From NCBI GenBank assembly GCA_021819605.1, contig JAKAQT010000086.1, positions 1-6,705 of the forward strand: 6,705 nucleotides of DNA, given 5' to 3'. How positions within the stretch are numbered: the stretch's first letter is position 1; the number at the start of each line of letters is the position of its first letter. This DNA comes from Thermoplasmata archaeon. GTDB lineage: Archaea > Thermoplasmatota > Thermoplasmata > Thermoplasmatales > Thermoplasmataceae. The position numbers and the translations under genes were made by a program. Under the pieces are notes generated by a model. That model searched no databases and was not told where the DNA came from. It saw only the letters and a program-made list of their open reading frames with translations. Below are positions 5,352-6,705 of this stretch, in pieces.

Positions 5352-6517
5352 ACAACCATCCCGTTTGCCATACCTCCGCCCTCACATATGGCAATTAAAC
5401 CGGTTCTCTTGTTTTTTATTTCCAGCGCATTGATCATTGTTGAGAGCACCCTTGTGCCTGTGGCTCCAAGGGGGTGGCCCATAGCAATGGCCCCACCAAG
5501 TACATTCAGGCGGTCCAGTGGAACATCAAATTCCTCCTGCCATGCCATAACAACAGGCGCAAATGCCTCGTTGACCTCGAACAGGTCTATTTCTGATATA
5601 TCCAATCCTGACCTTGAAAGCACTTTCTTTGTCACCGGTATTGGCCCTGTAAGCATTGTGACAGGATCAACACCAACTGCGCCCATGGAGATGATCTCCG
5701 CACGGGGCTTCAGGTTGTATCTCTCCACGGCCTCTTCTGAGGCAATGACTGAGATGCTTGCGCCATCAGAAATCTGGCTGGAGTTTCCTGCGGTTATGAG
5801 TGTCAGCCCATGGAATGCAGGGCGAAGGGATTTCATCTTTTCCAGATCCGGATTGATCCTGACACCTTCGTCATGATCAAGAATGGTGACTATCTCACCA
5901 TCCCCGGTGACATCAGCCTGCACCGGCATGAGTTCCTGCGCAATCATGTCCTTAGAGGCAGCAGCCTTGACGTGGCTCATGTAACTGAATTCGTCCAGCT
6001 CATCACGGTGAAATCCATACTTCTTCGCAATAAGTTCCGCACCATAAGCCTGGCTGAACCATTCCTTATCCAGGCCGTATCGCATCACAAGACCAAGTGT
6101 TATGGGATTCCCGGTGCTGTTAATGGTGCTCCCCATTGGAACGCGCGACATTGATTCTACACCTCCAGCCATTATGAGATCTTCAGTTCTTGAAATCACT
6201 GCCTGAGCAGCGAATGAGACTGCCTGGAGACTCGAGCCGCATTGTCTGTCTACGGTGGTTCCTGGCACAGATTCAGGCATTCCTGCAGAGAGCCACGCGT
6301 TCCTTGCAATATTGAACCCCTGATCACCGGCCTGCGTGACACATCCAACAATGAAGTCATCATATGATTCCGGAGGTACGCCTATCCTTTTCACTTCTCC
6401 CTTCAGAAGGTTCCCAAGAAGATCCACCGGGTGTATTTCCTTTAGTGAACCATTTCTCTTCCCGATTGGCGTCCTGATGGCGTCCACAATATACGCCTTC
6501 CCAAGTTCTCTACTCAT
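5339..6517 (-). CDS. Acetyl-CoA acetyltransferase / 3-ketoacyl-CoA thiolase
   Basis: Thiolases cleave 3-ketoacyl-CoA with CoA or condense two acetyl-CoA. The catalytic set is complete: nucleophile C93 in DRQCGSS, VNEAFAPV, H348 in GGAIAMGHPLGATG and C378 in CEGGGMANG. MAGGVESMSR and TAGNSSQISDGA are also present. With the chosen ATG the protein has 392 residues and starts MSRELGKAYIVDAIRTPIGK, so H348 and C378 coincide with the numbering of classical bacterial thiolases. Three earlier in-frame starts (TTG 6553, ATG 6535, ATG 6526) only add a poorly conserved-looking stub; an SD-like GGGATGA lies just before the chosen start. The GNSSQ form resembles degradative 3-ketoacyl-CoA thiolases (biosynthetic ones tend to have GNASG). 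It is unlike the SCP-x-type thiolase that archaea pair with HMG-CoA synthase, and no such partner is here. Substrate chain length is not readable. It converges on the reductase gene with a 14-base gap. Confidence 0.93.
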   Translation of the reverse strand: MSRELGKAYIVDAIRTPIGKRNGSLKEIHPVDLLGNLLKGEVKRIGVPPESYDDFIVGCVTQAGDQGFNIARNAWLSAGMPESVPGTTVDRQCGSSLQAVSFAAQAVISRTEDLIMAGGVESMSRVPMGSTINSTGNPITLGLVMRYGLDKEWFSQAYGAELIAKKYGFHRDELDEFSYMSHVKAAASKDMIAQELMPVQADVTGDGEIVTILDHDEGVRINPDLEKMKSLRPAFHGLTLITAGNSSQISDGASISVIASEEAVERYNLKPRAEIISMGAVGVDPVTMLTGPIPVTKKVLSRSGLDISEIDLFEVNEAFAPVVMAWQEEFDVPLDRLNVLGGAIAMGHPLGATGTRVLSTMINALEIKNKRTGLIAICEGGGMANGMVVKRL

Positions 6518-6614
6518 TTTTTTCATCCCTGCCATTATATGTGCAATTATCAATCTTCACAAAATCCAGCAAATGCTTTCCTGGAACTTTCACCATGCTG
6601 TCATTTACGGCCAT
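6510..6614 (-). other. Possible 34-codon leader reading frame overlapping the thiolase start
   Basis: An ATG frame of 34 codons (begins MAVNDSMVKVPGKHLLDF, ends GRDEKNE) stops at a TAG that overlaps the thiolase start region (ATGAGTAG). Its ATG lies about 35 nt from the centre of the upstream TATA box, giving a leader of about 10 nt. That would make it the first cistron, with the thiolase translated by coupling. I recognise no family. The same frame stays open to the right window edge, so it could instead be chance or the tail of a longer gene. This is low confidence as a real peptide. Confidence 0.22.
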
Positions 6615-6645
6615 GTCGTTCAACGTTCTGAAACATGATAAAGTG

Positions 6646-6660
6646 TATATTAACTTCTTT
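6646..6660 (-). promoter_or_regulatory. Archaeal promoter (BRE/TATA) upstream of the thiolase
   Basis: On the minus strand AAAGAAG leads into TTAATATA (6653 down to 6646). The start of transcription would be near 6624, about 107 nt before the chosen thiolase ATG. No TATA-like box is seen at leaderless distance from any of the thiolase start candidates, so this is the best promoter in view. The box is near-symmetric and could also serve a rightward gene beyond the edge. Confidence 0.5.
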
Positions 6661-6705
6661 GCCGGTGAGATACTAATGTGACCTGCTGAATATGGCGCCC
6701 GGGGC

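Noticed and set aside
6646..6705. A rightward divergent gene starting at ATG 6692, using the TATA box on the plus strand
   Set aside because: Only four codons are visible before the edge, there is no SD site, and the TATA spacing is long; it cannot be supported.
1..6705. CRISPR array, insertion sequence or phage-like module
   Set aside because: There are no regularly spaced direct repeats, transposase motifs or terminal repeats; all long frames are housekeeping or catabolic genes.

Overview
The window reads as ordinary chromosomal DNA of a Thermoplasmatales-type archaeon (Thermoplasma and relatives, acidophilic peptide scavengers). The grounds are archaeal TATA boxes of one shared form (TTAATAT) before three transcription units, a first gene that appears leaderless followed by internal genes with Shine-Dalgarno sites, heavy use of AGG/AGA and ATA codons, an adenosylcobalamin-dependent ribonucleotide reductase of the kind described from Thermoplasma acidophilum, and split formiminotransferase and cyclodeaminase genes. 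Base composition looks near 50% G+C by eye. The genus cannot be fixed from the sequence alone.

Layout. From the left edge to 2632 the minus strand carries a tightly packed operon, transcribed leftwards: ftcD (glutamate formimidoyltransferase), fchA (formimino-THF cyclodeaminase, directly abutting ftcD) and ilvA (threonine/serine ammonia-lyase, sharing 3 bases with fchA and cut by the window edge within its C-terminal ACT domain). A 337-base divergent region (2633-2969, counting the long leader of the next gene) holds two promoters and several inverted repeats. The plus strand then carries the class II ribonucleotide reductase gene (2970-5324). It ends in a strong hairpin that overlaps its own stop codon. 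It converges, with a 14-base gap, on a minus-strand thiolase gene (5339-6517). Right of the thiolase start lie a promoter and a possible 34-codon leader reading frame that overlaps the thiolase start.

How the genes work together. The ftcD-fchA pair finishes histidine breakdown: formiminoglutamate plus tetrahydrofolate gives glutamate, then ammonia and 5,10-methenyl-THF. IlvA deaminates threonine or serine to a 2-oxo acid. The operon is therefore an amino-acid-catabolism and ammonia-releasing unit that also feeds one-carbon units into the folate pool. The reductase makes deoxynucleotides, and the thiolase cleaves or forms beta-ketoacyl-CoA; neither is obviously tied to the operon.

No new multi-gene system is visible. 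The least explained parts are non-coding: a cluster of four AACCTGRT-type sites around the predicted start of the reductase transcript, long inverted repeats in the divergent region, the stop-codon hairpin, and the small reading frame before the thiolase.
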